Assembly (NCBI GenBank): GCA_964006375.1
Contig: OZ023265.1
Location: 113,353,084-113,417,083 of the forward strand
Direction of reading: 5' to 3'
DNA from: Tillus elongatus
Taxonomy: Eukaryota; Arthropoda; Insecta; Coleoptera; Cleridae
DNA: 64,000 nucleotides
Position 1 is the first letter of the stretch. Each line of letters starts with the position of its first letter. Under the pieces are notes generated by a model. It was not told the origin of the DNA. It made no database searches and saw only the letters and a list, made by a program, of their open reading frames with translations. Made by a program: the position numbers and the translations under genes. Positions 1 to 11,012 of this stretch are shown here, in pieces.

Positions 1-705
1 CCAATAGATTATGGACCTAGATAAGCATTTTGTCAGTGGTTTTTAAACAAGTTGGAAAAAGAACAACATTTCCCTTGTCGTATTATTTTTACATACAGAT
101 CATCATTTACAAGAAACGGAATTATAAATTTCCACAACTTACATAACTGCTCTAGGGAGAATTCCTATTTACTCAGAGTAGCAAGTCCACAGTATCAATT
201 TTCTGCAAATATTTAGGCTGACATTATTGGAAGTAAAATTATTGGTCTATTTATTCTGATACATAGACTGAACCATGTGTCATAGTTAAATTTTCTGATG
301 AATGATCTGCACGAACTAATACCATTTTTAGTGAGAAATAGAATATGGTTCTAACGCGATGGGCACCGGCACATTTTGGGGTTGATGTTAGGGAGTAGCT
401 CTAGAAAATATACGGTCATCAAAGGATTGATGTTGGTGGTCCAGTAAAATAGCCGGCGAGATATCCTGATTCGAATCCTTTAGGTTTTTGTCCATGGGGG
501 CCCATAAAGAAGCTTGTTTACAAGACATCAGTATAAGCATTTAAAGAACTTTTGCAAAGCATAGAACTAACATTTATAAGACTTCGGAAAAATCCTCCCA
601 TTTGTGACAGAGTAGGCAGATCTTTGCACCGACAATTGAGGGTTTGTAACGAAGCTGCAGGTAGCCATCTTCAAAACTTGCTTTGGTTTCATTTATGTTC
701 TTTAC
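1..705 (+). pseudogene. Tc1/mariner-type DDE transposase relic, cut by window start
   Basis: Read across frames, this stretch carries the middle and C-terminal parts of an insect Tc1/mariner-type transposase. The pieces seen are FCQWFLNKLEKEQHFPCRI near base 30-80, SSFTRNGIINFHNLHNCSREN at about 100-160, then ADIIGSKIIGLFI (about 210-255), a DGAPAHFG-like block near 358-385, and GGPVK.PARYPDSNPLGF with WGPIKKLVYKTS (about 435-530). In this family the DGAPAH aspartate and the PDxNPL aspartate belong to the catalytic triad. Several frameshifts and stops break it, so it is not functional. The N-terminal DNA-binding part is missing to the left, and I could not place a right inverted repeat with confidence. 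Confidence 0.72.
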
Positions 706-3045
706 ATTAGTAAATAGTTACAATTAAGACCTTAAAAATGTAAAAAAACAATACACTACATAACACAACATAATTGCATTTATTTCATAAAAAAGATTGA
801 TAGACACAAAATACCAAGAGGTAACTTTTAACAGGCACTAAAGTGCCTACATAACTGTGAGAACTAAAGATAAAAAAGCCTGTGGCGCATAGGTTTTTTT
901 TTTTCAGAAAATGATTGGAGTAACAGCACATACGCACGGCTATGGTGTACTGGACTATGCACAACGAAGACTAAGCAATAGAGAGATCTACATCTTCTCC
1001 GCCAGTCAGACAGTACCAAAGACTTTAAAACGTTTGGTCTTCTAAACTCACCTAGTGCTGCAAAAAATCGTTGAAGAAACTGGCTACGAACAACAAAGTA
1101 ACTTTAATGTGGCAGCCACAATAATACCATTCTATTGTCAAAAGTCCTATTCTGGTATTGTGGACTAATAAAAGGCCATGTAAAAAATGAACTTGATACT
1201 TGAAAGAGAGACCAAATGCTATCCTAACAACGCCAGGTAAGGCAGGTAAAGCCGTTTATCACCATATGAACAGAGAAGTCTGAACTATTTCTTGAATTTA
1301 ACAGGAAGGTTTTAAGAATAATCACAAGACTTTTCACAAGGCACTCATCAGTAAGGTAGGCCTTATGAAGATGAGTAAAGTGGACAGTAAAAACTGAAGA
1401 AACTGCACTGAAGCAGCAAAAAACAGAAATTTCCTACACAACTACATGGCGCAGCTCTTGAAAAGGCTCAGATATTTTGGAGGGGTGACCCTAGCAGCCC
1501 ACAAAAGAGGTAAAATAGTCTCCAAAAAGGTACACTATATAAAAAGACTCACGCACAAAAGACTAATTGGTGTTGCAGCGCTGAGTGATCAAACGCCTAT
1601 AGCTTCATTAAGTAACCTACAAAATCTACAATCTCTTTGAAAACCATATGCTGAAAAGCAATTCCGATAACTTAAATGCACGAGGAAGAGAGGAACTTTG
1701 TGTCAGTTTGACAACTAGTACTAAAATCAAGCTTTTTAGGTTCAACGATTGAAGATCGCAAGCGATGAAATTAAGGCAGCAGTTTCTGAGGTTCGGTGCT
1801 AACGACAAATCGATATAACCTGTCAGCTCTCTAAAGAGAAAATAATAACTGTATACGATGACGTATATTATGTTAGTGCTTGCCTGGTATAAGCAAGCTT
1901 TTAAGTCGAAGTAAGAAGCTAACTAAAGACATTTGTGTATCCAGGTTTGTATATTCTCGTTGCTAAAAATATGCCAAACTCGGGGTACTTATTATGTAAT
2001 TCCTTGAGGATTTAAGATTTAGATTTTTTTAAGTAATTGTAATTTTTTTGTTTACAACTTGTTTTTTTTTTAACCTATAGCTTCAATAGTAGAAACAAAA
2101 AGGTACTTACATAGCTTTTGTGCCGAATTTCTGTGTACTGGATTTTGGAGGTTATATAATTTTATAAATAAACTTTACCGCACCAATATACACCATTCTT
2201 TTAAATATTATCTCAGTTCTTTTATAAGCTATTATACAATATATAAAATACAATAAATTTATATAGCAGTATTACAAATAAGCTTAGCAAATAATACTGG
2301 ACACTGAAATTTGACTGGTAAATATAACCAATTTTCAGGTTGTGTCAACAAATAGGTAACGTACACTTTTATTAAACCAAAAAATCTACAAGGAGTTAAC
2401 GATAACTTCGTTTTTTGTTTTTAAACACGATTTATGAGGAGCACACATGCGAAACGCATTTTGTTCAAAATTTCATAATTTTTGTTGTAGGTGGCGTTTG
2501 CTTCGTTCTACATATTTCTGTCTATCAGGCCTATCCAAGTCATTCAAACCGCATTATGTTTTATTTATAACTTAACGAGAAATTCACTTGGACAAACACA
2601 GAGGATGTCGTCCAAGAACAGTAGACAAAACAATCGTCTTATGTCTACAAATTGTGGACAAACTTCAGTTTGAATGGAAATGACAGACAGCAGTGTGATC
2701 TGTTTTGTACAACTGGGGTGTTATTTCTGTTGTTCTCAGTGATGTTGTTTATTTGTTTAGAAAATAATGCAAGAAATCGGAGGAAAACATGTTATCGGAG
2801 ATCTGAGCGAGGATGCGAAAAAAGAAAACGGATGGCCGTGTGGGGGCAAAATAAGAATGGTTTGTCATACATATGCTAATGATATGGCTTTGTAGATTTG
2901 CCCCAGAAACCTTTAAGACTATAACATTGATATTCCTCATTCGTGGGCATTTATATTTATCTGATGATATATTTTCGTTAGGATTGAAAATTTTTGATAC
3001 ACCACAGTATTATTAAGACACCTGAGAAATATGATCAACTCTACC
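706..3045. other. intergenic stretch, no gene recognised
   Basis: This is AT-rich DNA with no open frame above about 75 codons and no domain I recognise. The short frames at 1446-1640, 2491-2673 and 2652-2879 lack family motifs and are treated as chance. It lies downstream of the Ca-beta terminal exon and may hold further decayed transposon sequence. Confidence 0.4.
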
Positions 3046-3420
3046 AAGTACACTTGGAGAACCCAAATCACCACAACACATTTAAAAAACCTGTTTGTTA
3101 ATTAGTTTCTCCACTAGACAAGCAGTGTATCCGTTATATTCGACCACGTTCTTAATATACCCTAATTCTTTGGTATATCTATTTTTATCTAAAGAAGATT
3201 AATTATTCTGTTTACAAAAAAATCATAGTGGCCATTTTTTGTGCGTACGTATGATGTGAGTCTTTCGGTTTATAGCTTAGAGTGGTGGTTTCCTTCCTAT
3301 GGACTTCGAATTCTAAAGTGTATTCATTTTTGACGACTAGTACATCTAGAAAGGGTAATTTATTATCAATTTCTAATTCGTGAGTAAATTTTAAAGAATC
3401 ACATTTATTGTACAATTTGG
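3046..3420 (-). mobile_element. Penelope-like element fragment: reverse-transcriptase tail plus truncated terminal repeat
   Basis: On the minus strand, 3415 down to about 3212 encodes 67 residues including KFTHELEIDNKLPFLDVLVV, then a YRK-like HRKETTT and SHHTYAQK block. That order (xLPFLDV, then HRKxT, then SHHxxxxK) is typical of the reverse transcriptase of Penelope-like elements just before its C-terminal end. A stop follows and the frame decays. Bases 3046-3096 repeat the sequence found at 29232 and 39207 (cacttggagaacccaaatc and onward), but the copy breaks off at about 3097, before the ribozyme-like part. The endonuclease domain is not visible. It is a dead fragment. Confidence 0.7.
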
Positions 3421-3507
3421 CAATAATATCCTAGATAAGGAGAATCTAAAATTGATTAAAAATGTGACGCAACCGGGTTAGCTAAACGCTTTCGAAAGTA
3501 TATATAT

Positions 3508-3512
<5 letters not shown>

Positions 3513-3574
<62 letters not shown>
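3513..3574. repeat. (TA)n tract
   Basis: About 60 bp of pure TA dinucleotide. Its right side abuts a Penelope-type repeat, beginning ttgcaaaatatagtaatag, that recurs right of the TA tract at 42436-42553. Confidence 0.97.
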
Positions 3575-3576
<2 letters not shown>

Positions 3577-3915
3577 CAAAATATAGTAATAGTAAAAATT
3601 TTATGAACTTGGCGCCGCCGCCTATGGTGTGTCGGTTGATAGATCACTTCACAAGAAAGACCGGCAGAAGCACGTCCGATAGATAATAAAAAATTCAGAT
3701 ATTTTCGCCAAACGAAATGTGTTAATTTTTGTGTTGTGGACCGCCCTCACTGGGTATGGACAGACTACCTTCGCAAGAATATCAGCAGAGTTGTAGCTGT
3801 CAGATATTTTAAATTATCCATCCTCTGATCACGCTAACTTGGTTAGTGAAACGATCGTCAGGTTTTTAAAATGTGTTGTGGTCATTTGGGTTCTCCAAGT
3901 GGACTTGGCAGTGCT
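3575..3915 (+). mobile_element. Penelope-type terminal repeat with degenerate hammerhead motif (copy A2)
   Basis: This stretch shares an ordered set of blocks with 29232-29500, 39205-39479 and 42419-42770: a gttgtag block, a ribozyme-like block, then atgtgttgtggtcatttggg and ttctccaagt. The hammerhead-like block is at 3822-3862: CCT, CTGATCA, a six-pair hairpin with loop TTG, GAAAC, loop GATC, GTC, then AGG, which pairs with the opening CCT. Hammerhead ribozymes are known in the repeats of Penelope-like elements. The core base equivalent to G8 is C here, so this copy is probably inactive. A 60-codon minus-strand frame over 3866-4048 ends in VHLENPNDHNTF and is part of the same repeat. Confidence 0.65.
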
Positions 3916-4049
3916 CATCGCAGGTTCCAATCTTCACGTAGTAAGTTATTAACTCCATTCTCAGGTAGGTGAAATACATCAGCTTGGCAAGTATTGGTTT
4001 TTGAATGATATTAAAAATGCGTGAAAAAAAGTGAGTGGTATAAGGCAAT

Positions 4050-5555
4050 CTAAAATAATTTACATCAAAAGGGAAAACTCTGGTGATAAAATTTTAGTAA
4101 AAACGGAAACGTTGTACGGGACTGACTGATATCCAAAAATGTTAAAACCCTTATAAAACCACGGAAACGTTTAGACCAAATTCCAATCGCTGATGTACCT
4201 CTGGGTCATAAAACAAAGAAAGGAAACTAGACAGCCTCAAGAAGCTGTTGACTTCTTAAGCAAGTGTAAACTGGAGCATCGTGGATCCGAAATTGACTTG
4301 GATGGTTCCAGTATTTTCTGAATTCGTTGATGAAGAAAATGATAATACCGATAATAATGCCCAAATATGTTAATGTAACGACATTAAAGCAGTACATTTC
4401 ATATACAAAAATTACTTAACTAACATAAGAACTAAAAAGTGCCTACTGAAAATGTAAATAAACCAGTTTGTTTTTGTTAAGAAAAAATGTAAAGTTGTTT
4501 GTTCAATAAAGCACTTTGTTTAATACTATTTTAATGGGTTTGAGTATTATTTTGTTGTTTATACGTCCTAGTAAAAATCTAAAGACTTGCAAAACGCAAT
4601 TTGTCCATTATAGACATTCAAAATGAATCTTGTCCTTAACATTTTTGTTTTTTGGTAATTCACCGGTAAACTTTTTGTGTTTGCAGCAAATATCTTTGAT
4701 TTATTTTCTATTTTTAGAAACTAATTAGGTTTTAATTGCACCTACAATTTTGCTGTTTTGCACAGTTTTTATGTTTTATGTAAATTTATAGTATGGGAAA
4801 AAATGCGTTTTGCATGCCTGCCCCTCATATTATGTAGTATAATGATGAGATAAATTTAACAAGCTGCCAGTTTATTTATAATACTGCTTTCGGCATTCAA
4901 CAATAGTCCATCCCTTATAAATAAAGTTAGACCCTAAATATAGCTAAGTTTTAAAGCTTGAATATTCTATTTCAAATATAGATTGATTAAAAATTGAGCT
5001 ATTACTCAAATATGGCACCAAACTGGTCAAAATTTCAATAATGTTTATAGGTATAATTTAATCACATTTACGGAACAACCCTTTGAAGAGAACATCAAAG
5101 ACATTATCTTAATTTTTTTGAACTAGTTTGTACATAAGAAGTTCGTAGCTTAGGCCAGATTTTCTCTTACCTGTGGATATTTCACAACAACCATCAAGTT
5201 TAAAGCTATTCATATAAAAGACGATAAAAGGTATATCGAAAGTCATTTCAGGTACATTTAGTTTTAAAGGAAATTAATATTTTTGAAAAAGCTAATCTGT
5301 AAGCTGTCAAAGCATTCAGTTTTAAGTAATACGTATTAAATCCTTGCTTTAGTTTAATAGTATAGCAAATATTTATGAAAGTCATTAAAGTTCACTTAAC
5401 TTTTACCTACAAAAAATAGCTTTCGCAAGCTTTCGTAAAAACAAATTTATATAGAGGCAGGGGCTGCACAAACCTAAAGAAAATCGCGTTTTAAAGAATT
5501 AGAGCAGATACAGTTTATATATGTTTACTTCTCAATAAAAGACACAAAAATAGAA
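4050..5555. other. no gene recognised
   Basis: AT-rich sequence with only short frames. A faint acidic stretch near 4310-4360 (FVDEENDNTDNNA) could be the tail of a decayed transposase, but it is too short to assign. Confidence 0.35.
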
Positions 5556-5559
5556 GAGA

Positions 5560-6200
5560 AGAAAAAAGAAGGCAAGAACCGAAACCATGCTGGAGTGACA
5601 GCGAAAATGGGAAGAGCAAATGTCAACATCCCAGTGGACAAACAGGCTCACTCCATACATACAGATAGGGATATCGAGACAGCATGGGGAGGTGGGTTAT
5701 TATTTTACCTAATTTCTGTCAGCTCATGGGCGTTTCAGGTCTTACCAGAGTAAAATGAAAACAGTCGATAAAGCGGACTGTGCGTATTGTGGTGATAGAG
5801 ATACGCCAGAACACACGGTCTTTGAGTGCGCAAGATGGTCGCAAATAATAGAACAACTATATAAAGAGATTGGCAGAGATCTAACAGCAGATAATGTGGT
5901 AGATCATATGCCGGGCAGTGAAAGGGTGTGGAGAGGGGATCGTAGAAATAATGAAGTCCAAGGAGGAGGAAGACATGTAGAAGTTTTGAGAACAATAAGA
6001 ATTAGTGATGTGGTGTCAGCGAGTGGTTTCCGCCACGTCTCTAGGTGTCAAGGGGGTGTTTAGTATGTAGTCCCGATCTCGAGGGAAGGGGAGTTACCAC
6101 AGTGCCGGTTGGTGTCAGATCGCGGAAGCGCTAGCCACCTGGCTGCGTAAAAAGCATTCATCTCCGCTATGAGAAAAAAACTCATGAAATAAATGTAGCC
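5560..6200 (+). mobile_element. R1-type LINE, 3' end fragment
   Basis: The end of a non-LTR retrotransposon polymerase frame. Around 5600-5760 the translation gives W..QW, then RLTPYIQ, RQHGEVGYYFT.FLSAHG and FRSY, and from 5755 it continues with CAYCGDRDTPEHTVFECARW. This matches the C-terminal end of R1-clade reverse transcriptases, where a Cys-Cys-His-Cys knuckle (C..C, then H....C) follows the HGxxxxYL block. A frameshift lies near 5750. The frame ends at 6061 and about 130 bp of apparent 3' UTR follows, ending near ctcatgaaataaatg. The element is truncated at its 5' end, as is usual for LINE copies. Confidence 0.7.
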
Positions 6201-6876
6201 GATATCTTGCATTTCTCAATAAGTTGGGTCCATTTGTACTAGTTATTCCGAAAAAAAAATTAACATTTTTTCGGAAATTTTGTGTATGATAGAAAATAAT
6301 ATAGTAATGTTAATAACAATTAGCAGGTAAGTTGTCTCTATAGAGGCCCAAGATCAGTTTCAAACGGATAATTCAATGGAAAACTGAGTTGTAGGCGTTT
6401 CTAATTTTTGCTTCTCCAATATGCCAAAAGATACAGCATGAACTTTTTGATGAACATGAAAATGTTCTAAATGCTTAATAACTTGGGCTAAGAAGCAATG
6501 AGGTACTAAAATATTTCCAAACAAGTTTGTTTCCCAAATAAAAAGCTTGAGACAACAAGTGCGTTGTAGTATCGATTTTACATATAATTATATATTTTTT
6601 TACAAACGGTTCTAACCTGAACAAAAGCCTAAGAAGTTGTAGAAAATAATTATCTAGGTACATGAACAAATCTGTGGTAGCCTACAAAGCAAACAAACAC
6701 AGGAAACAATTCATACATGTATTCGATAAGTTGCCAGTTTCTAGTATTAGGTACGCTAGTTTTGAGATTTGTCAGACGTTAAAATTTGACCATCACATAA
6801 ACTGCAAAGTGTATATGGATTGAGATTATTCAATCAAATATCTTACATGGCCTGTTACAGTCAAATGGAATAGATT
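6201..6876. other. no gene recognised
   Basis: AT-rich spacer between the R1-type LINE end and the left inverted repeat of the next transposon. No domain or repeat was recognised. Confidence 0.4.
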
Positions 6877-7063
6877 CAGTATCTCATTTAATTATTTTGC
6901 GTATTTATAAAAAATCCGGTAAATATTCACACCTACATTCAACACCCTTCGAATAAAAGTTGTAACCTCCAAATATCTAAATTGAAAGTAGGGGCTTGTG
7001 ATACCCACTCTGAAAGATATCTTTATTATCTATTCCAGAATGCTATGGGTTTAAAAATTATTG

Positions 7064-7308
7064 GAAAGCCGTAGTTCAGTGGTAAGGACGTGTACCTACG
7101 TCTGAACCGAGAGGTATTGGGTTAGATTCCCGCGGTTTCCCTTTCACTTTTACAGTACATGCTGTACAATTAACAATAACTGAGTTTGTGGCATTGTATC
7201 TGAGTAAGTGAAATATCCGCACGTTTCGCCCTTCGGAGGGGGCGTGCAGCCGTCAGTCCCGTGTTAATGCGATCCCTACCCTTCTTACAGAAAGGCAGGG
7301 GTTCAGAA
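7064..7308 (+). mobile_element. tRNA-derived SINE, copy 1 (diverged)
   Basis: The head resembles a tRNA: GCCGTAGTTCAGTGGTAAGG gives an A-box-like element, and GGGTTAGATTCCC is a B-box with two changes from GGTTCGANTCC. The body follows the same order as copies 2 to 4: a region that reads gatgttaatgtt in the better copies, ggcattgta, tgagtaagt, cccttcgg, gtcagtcccgtg, then gatccctacc, cttacagaaaggcaggggtt. The gcacgttaaa segment of the better copies is deleted here. It is inserted in the mariner-like element above. Confidence 0.72.
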
Positions 7309-7309
7309 A

Positions 7310-8095
7310 AATATTTAGTTAAGTTCCCGATTTGTCGCCTATATCACAAGGGACAATTAGTTAAATTAACAAGCAAATTGGCGAGCTTGGTGATGTAAGA
7401 CAGATACTAAAAAACCTTCCTTCTAAACGTCTTTTAGTGAACAAATTATGGAAATGTTAGATAACGATGTTATCCAACTAGAACATGTTTTGTTTTATGA
7501 TAAGTCCAGTTTTACATTTCATAGCCCTGCTAGTCGTCAGCATTTTCGTTACTGCTCTAAAGAAAATCCACATTGGATGAGGAAAGAACATACGCAATAC
7601 CCTGAAAAGATTAATGTTTGGGCAGGAATAATTGGAAACCATGTCATTGATCCCTTTTTTTTATTAATGGAAATTTGAATGAAGGTAACTATATAGCACT
7701 CCTCCAAAATATTCTCACGCCAACTTTGACAAACTTATATCCTGATCGAGCAAACCCACAAATTCCAGCGAATGTGATATAGTTTCAGTAGTATCGAACA
7801 GCAGCATTTTAGCAAATCTCTCAAGCAGTACCTCGACGTAATATTTCTAAATCGGTAAATAGAGAGGCGATGGTCGTTAGAATGGCCAGCACGATCAACG
7901 GATCTTACGTTATTAAATTTTTTATGGGCACATGTGAAAAGTATGGTATACAAAACTAAACCACGCGAGCTAGCCAACTTGAGACGACGAATAAGACTAC
8001 GATTAGGTCGCTCATGCCTCCGATGTCGATTAACATTAGGACACATGTTTATTCACATTTGGGATGCTGCCAAGACGTTCAAGGCCTACATTTAA
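7310..8095 (+). pseudogene. mariner-like DDE transposase pseudogene
   Basis: After the SINE, the frame gives a helix-turn-helix remnant (FPDLSPISQGTIS, GELGDVRQI at about 7325-7410). An internal deletion follows, then an open segment at 7448-7678 containing VLFYDKSSFTFHSPASRQH and KENPHWMRKEHTQYPEKINV with WAGIIGNHVI. Beyond a stop at 7676, the remaining blocks can be followed in shifting frames, with a WxARSTDLT-like block near 7880 and FLWAHVKSMVYKTK near 7915-7960. The catalytic aspartates are partly lost. It is non-functional and closely related to the two copies at 26.0-27.8 kb. Confidence 0.75.
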
Positions 8096-8451
8096 ACTTT
8101 GTCCTACATTAAGATTAATGTGTTTTTAATTTTTTTGTCACTATCAAGATTAAAACGCGATAAATTATTATTTCTTTAGTGCGTTATTTCGAAATTCGTC
8201 AACCAGATGAATGACCTTTTTTTTTAATCTTCATTTTTGCAATAAGTTTCAAAACCATAGCATTTTTTAAGAGAAAATAAAGAGATCTTTCAAATAATGT
8301 ATTACCGGGCGCTACTTCCTATTTAGGGCTTGCAACTGTCACTTGCAAGGGATTGAATGTATGGGATATCTGCAGAATATAATTTTTTAATCTAAGATGG
8401 ACGTGTTACGGAATATTTTATAGATATGCACCATAATTATGGTATGTACTG

Positions 8452-8817
<366 letters not shown>

Positions 8818-9234
8818 CACAGAATTGACATATGAAATAAACTGTAAGAAACTTGGACATTTTTCTATTTTACTCTACTGTTTAACTACTTTTTTTTTGT
8901 ATCATAATATTGTATTAAGTGTCTCACTAGCCATCTTCATTTGAATTGAAAATTATTTTCACGAAAATTTCGTACAATACTGCATTTTCTGCGTCAAGAC
9001 TTTTTAAGTGATTTGCCAAATATGGACACACAAAGAATTTCCATCTTGCTCAACAGATTTTGATTTTTGCATCATTTAAAGAAAATTTCTGCGCTTAAGA
9101 AGTTTTCAGTTTACAACAGTACTCATTTTAATAGGATTTAGCTTTTTGACTAGTTGTGCATGGCAAATATATGAGTGGTTTTAAACTCAATGGTTCTTTG
9201 TCCAAGCTAACAACTGGAAATAAATTATAAACTT
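8818..9234 (-). other. 3' flank of Ca-beta, probable 3' UTR
   Basis: Sequence immediately 3' of the Ca-beta stop on the minus strand. It probably includes the 3' UTR. I did not find an unambiguous AATAAA signal in the minus orientation close to the stop, so the transcript end cannot be set from sequence. Confidence 0.35.
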
Positions 9235-9965
9235 TCATTCATAATATCTTTGATGTGAACGATATTCATGATGGTCCTCGAAATCCATATCTGCAAACCT
9301 ATCTAGCAATTCCTTTCTATAATTTCTGCCTTCTTGTTTGGCTTTTTCTACTAGCCTCTTTTCTTCCTGTGTTCTCCTCTCATCATACCTATGATCTTCT
9401 ACATACCTTCTATCTTCTGCCCTCTTTTCGTCGATTCTTCTTTTCATATACATTTCTTCTAATCTTCTTCTTTCTTCGACTCGTGGAGAAGGCTCATATC
9501 TACCTAAGGATTCTTCTCTTCTGGCTATAGGTTCGTCTCTGTAGTCTTTGGAGGTTTTATATTCGTCCCTCCTGGCAAGAGGTTCATCCCTGTAGTCTTT
9601 GGAGTTTTTATAATCGTCCCTCCTAACTATCGAGTCGTCCCTGTATTCTTTAGGAATCTGCGGTTTGTAGAATGTCTCCTCTCTGGGCGAGAGTTCATCA
9701 TGAAGCTCCTCTTCAATTGGTTGCTCCGTAGAAAGCCTCCACTATATGGCGTTCAGAGCCCGTCTAGATGAGCCCCTGTGTGTAGGGTATTCTTCTTCTC
9801 TTGTCGTCCTGTGATCTCGTGGTGGCAGGTCTCTGTAGTCGTCACCACCTGACACAGGTGGAAGATGGGAATGAGCGTATACGTCTCTGTCCAAATATTC
9901 ATCGTACTCTCGGTCACGTTCTAGCCTGGGCCTGCTTCGGTTGTGGGACGTGTGAAATGTGGGAA
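9235..9965 (-). CDS. Ca-beta: calcium channel beta subunit, terminal exon with in-frame TAG
   Basis: The last coding exon has its acceptor AAAACAG at 9966-9972 and enters in phase 1, matching the G left by the exon at 33435. It has 74 codons (VPTFHTSHNRSRPRLERD, then a DREYDEYLDRD stretch, to RRALNAI), then TAG at 9742-9744, then 168 more codons in the same frame to TGA at 9235-9237. The part after TAG is as coding-like as the part before it. It has three imperfect 17-residue repeats (KDYRDEPLARRDEYKTS type), then a Glu/Lys/Arg-rich stretch likely to form a coiled coil, ending HQRYYE. CaV beta C-terminal tails vary and lie outside the SH3 and guanylate-kinase core. Either the TAG is read through, or it is a nonsense allele or sequence error, or the protein ends at ALNAI. 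Direct joining to the 33435 exon is supported by phase, but an undetected small exon between them cannot be excluded. Confidence 0.82.
9523..9652 (-). repeat. 51-bp coding tandem repeat in Ca-beta tail
   Basis: Two 51-bp units (9523-9573 and 9574-9624) and a partial third (from 9625) encode imperfect copies of a 17-residue unit with the core YRDEPLARRDEYK. Differences are mostly synonymous or conservative, which fits selection on the protein. Confidence 0.8.
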
Positions 9966-10921
9966 CTGTTTTGAAAAATTAATGACAATCAGTTATTTCA
10001 GTCGGAGATCTGCTTTAAAGACTAAGATTTATGTTATCCTAATGGTGTGTTGATTTGACTATAGTTAGTTTATTACAATATGTGTTTTCTAAGTAATTAT
10101 TATAAAAATATGGCAACTACAACTAATTGTGAAGTCAACTTAAAACACGAAAAATTTGTTTGTAATTAAACAGATTGGCAGAATGCTTCGTAAGTACCCT
10201 CCATTTTGCCAAGACCTGACAAAAAAGACAGGTTAGTGGACCTCCCTTAATGAAAAATTTCGATCATGCATAACAAGGGGAATTCTATTCTCCACAATGC
10301 CTTGTAAGACAAATTTTTTGATAGTTGCTAAAGTGCTTTAAATGCTGAAAAATTAAGCGATTTGTAACTTTCTATTTTGGTATAAAAACTTTAACACCTT
10401 CTTTTAATTTTTTAATAAAATGTTCTTCCTTAAATCAAAAATCTTAGTATGCTTTGGCATTACTATGCAATTTTGACGACGCTAATAATTTTTTTCATTT
10501 ATTTAGTCGTTACGTGATGTACGACTATACAGTGTGTAAGTACAAGTAACTTTAAAATTGTGGTAGTATTTACGTCTACTTATTTTGGGATAATGATGTC
10601 TTTTATAGAGGACGGGTAACATCACGAAGCACCTGAATCTAAAAACAAATATTTTTATCCAAACAAAAAACTCTGCTTAATTTTATCAGATAATTTCAGG
10701 GTAATTTACGTAAAGGAGAAGTCATAAATGCGCAAATTTTTAATTTAGCACTGTTGGTCATTTAAAATTAAAAGTTGAAATGGCTTTTTATGGCACTAGA
10801 ACTCAAGACGTTACGAGCTTGATATTATTTAATTTCTGTCACCTTTGTATGTACATTTTGCAGGTGAGCGCGAACTAGGACACATAGAACCTATATCCGG
10901 AGTCCGTTTCAATATTTATAT

Positions 10922-11012
<91 letters not shown>

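Larger units (their letters stand above)
6877..8451. mobile_element. mariner-like element with long inverted repeats, carrying a SINE
   Basis: The left arm (about 6877-7050) and the right arm (about 8270-8451, reversed) share ordered blocks: CAGTATCTCA or CAGTACATACC, then tatttataaaaaat, cattcaa, aggaagtaggggctt and gaaagat. These are degenerate inverted repeats of roughly 170-180 bp, and the same arms bound the element at 24975-28080. The interior holds a broken transposase, and a tRNA-derived SINE sits between the left arm and the coding part. The ends are approximate because neither a clear target duplication nor a perfect terminus is visible. Confidence 0.62.

Noticed and set aside
9255..9530. 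91-codon plus-strand frame with a hydrophobic look
   Set aside because: It is the antisense shadow of the charged Ca-beta tail exon.
9742..9744. Explaining the TAG by a small spliced intron
   Set aside because: The frame is unchanged on both sides and no good GT...AG pair of multiple-of-three length brackets the TAG. It is kept as a possible readthrough or allele.
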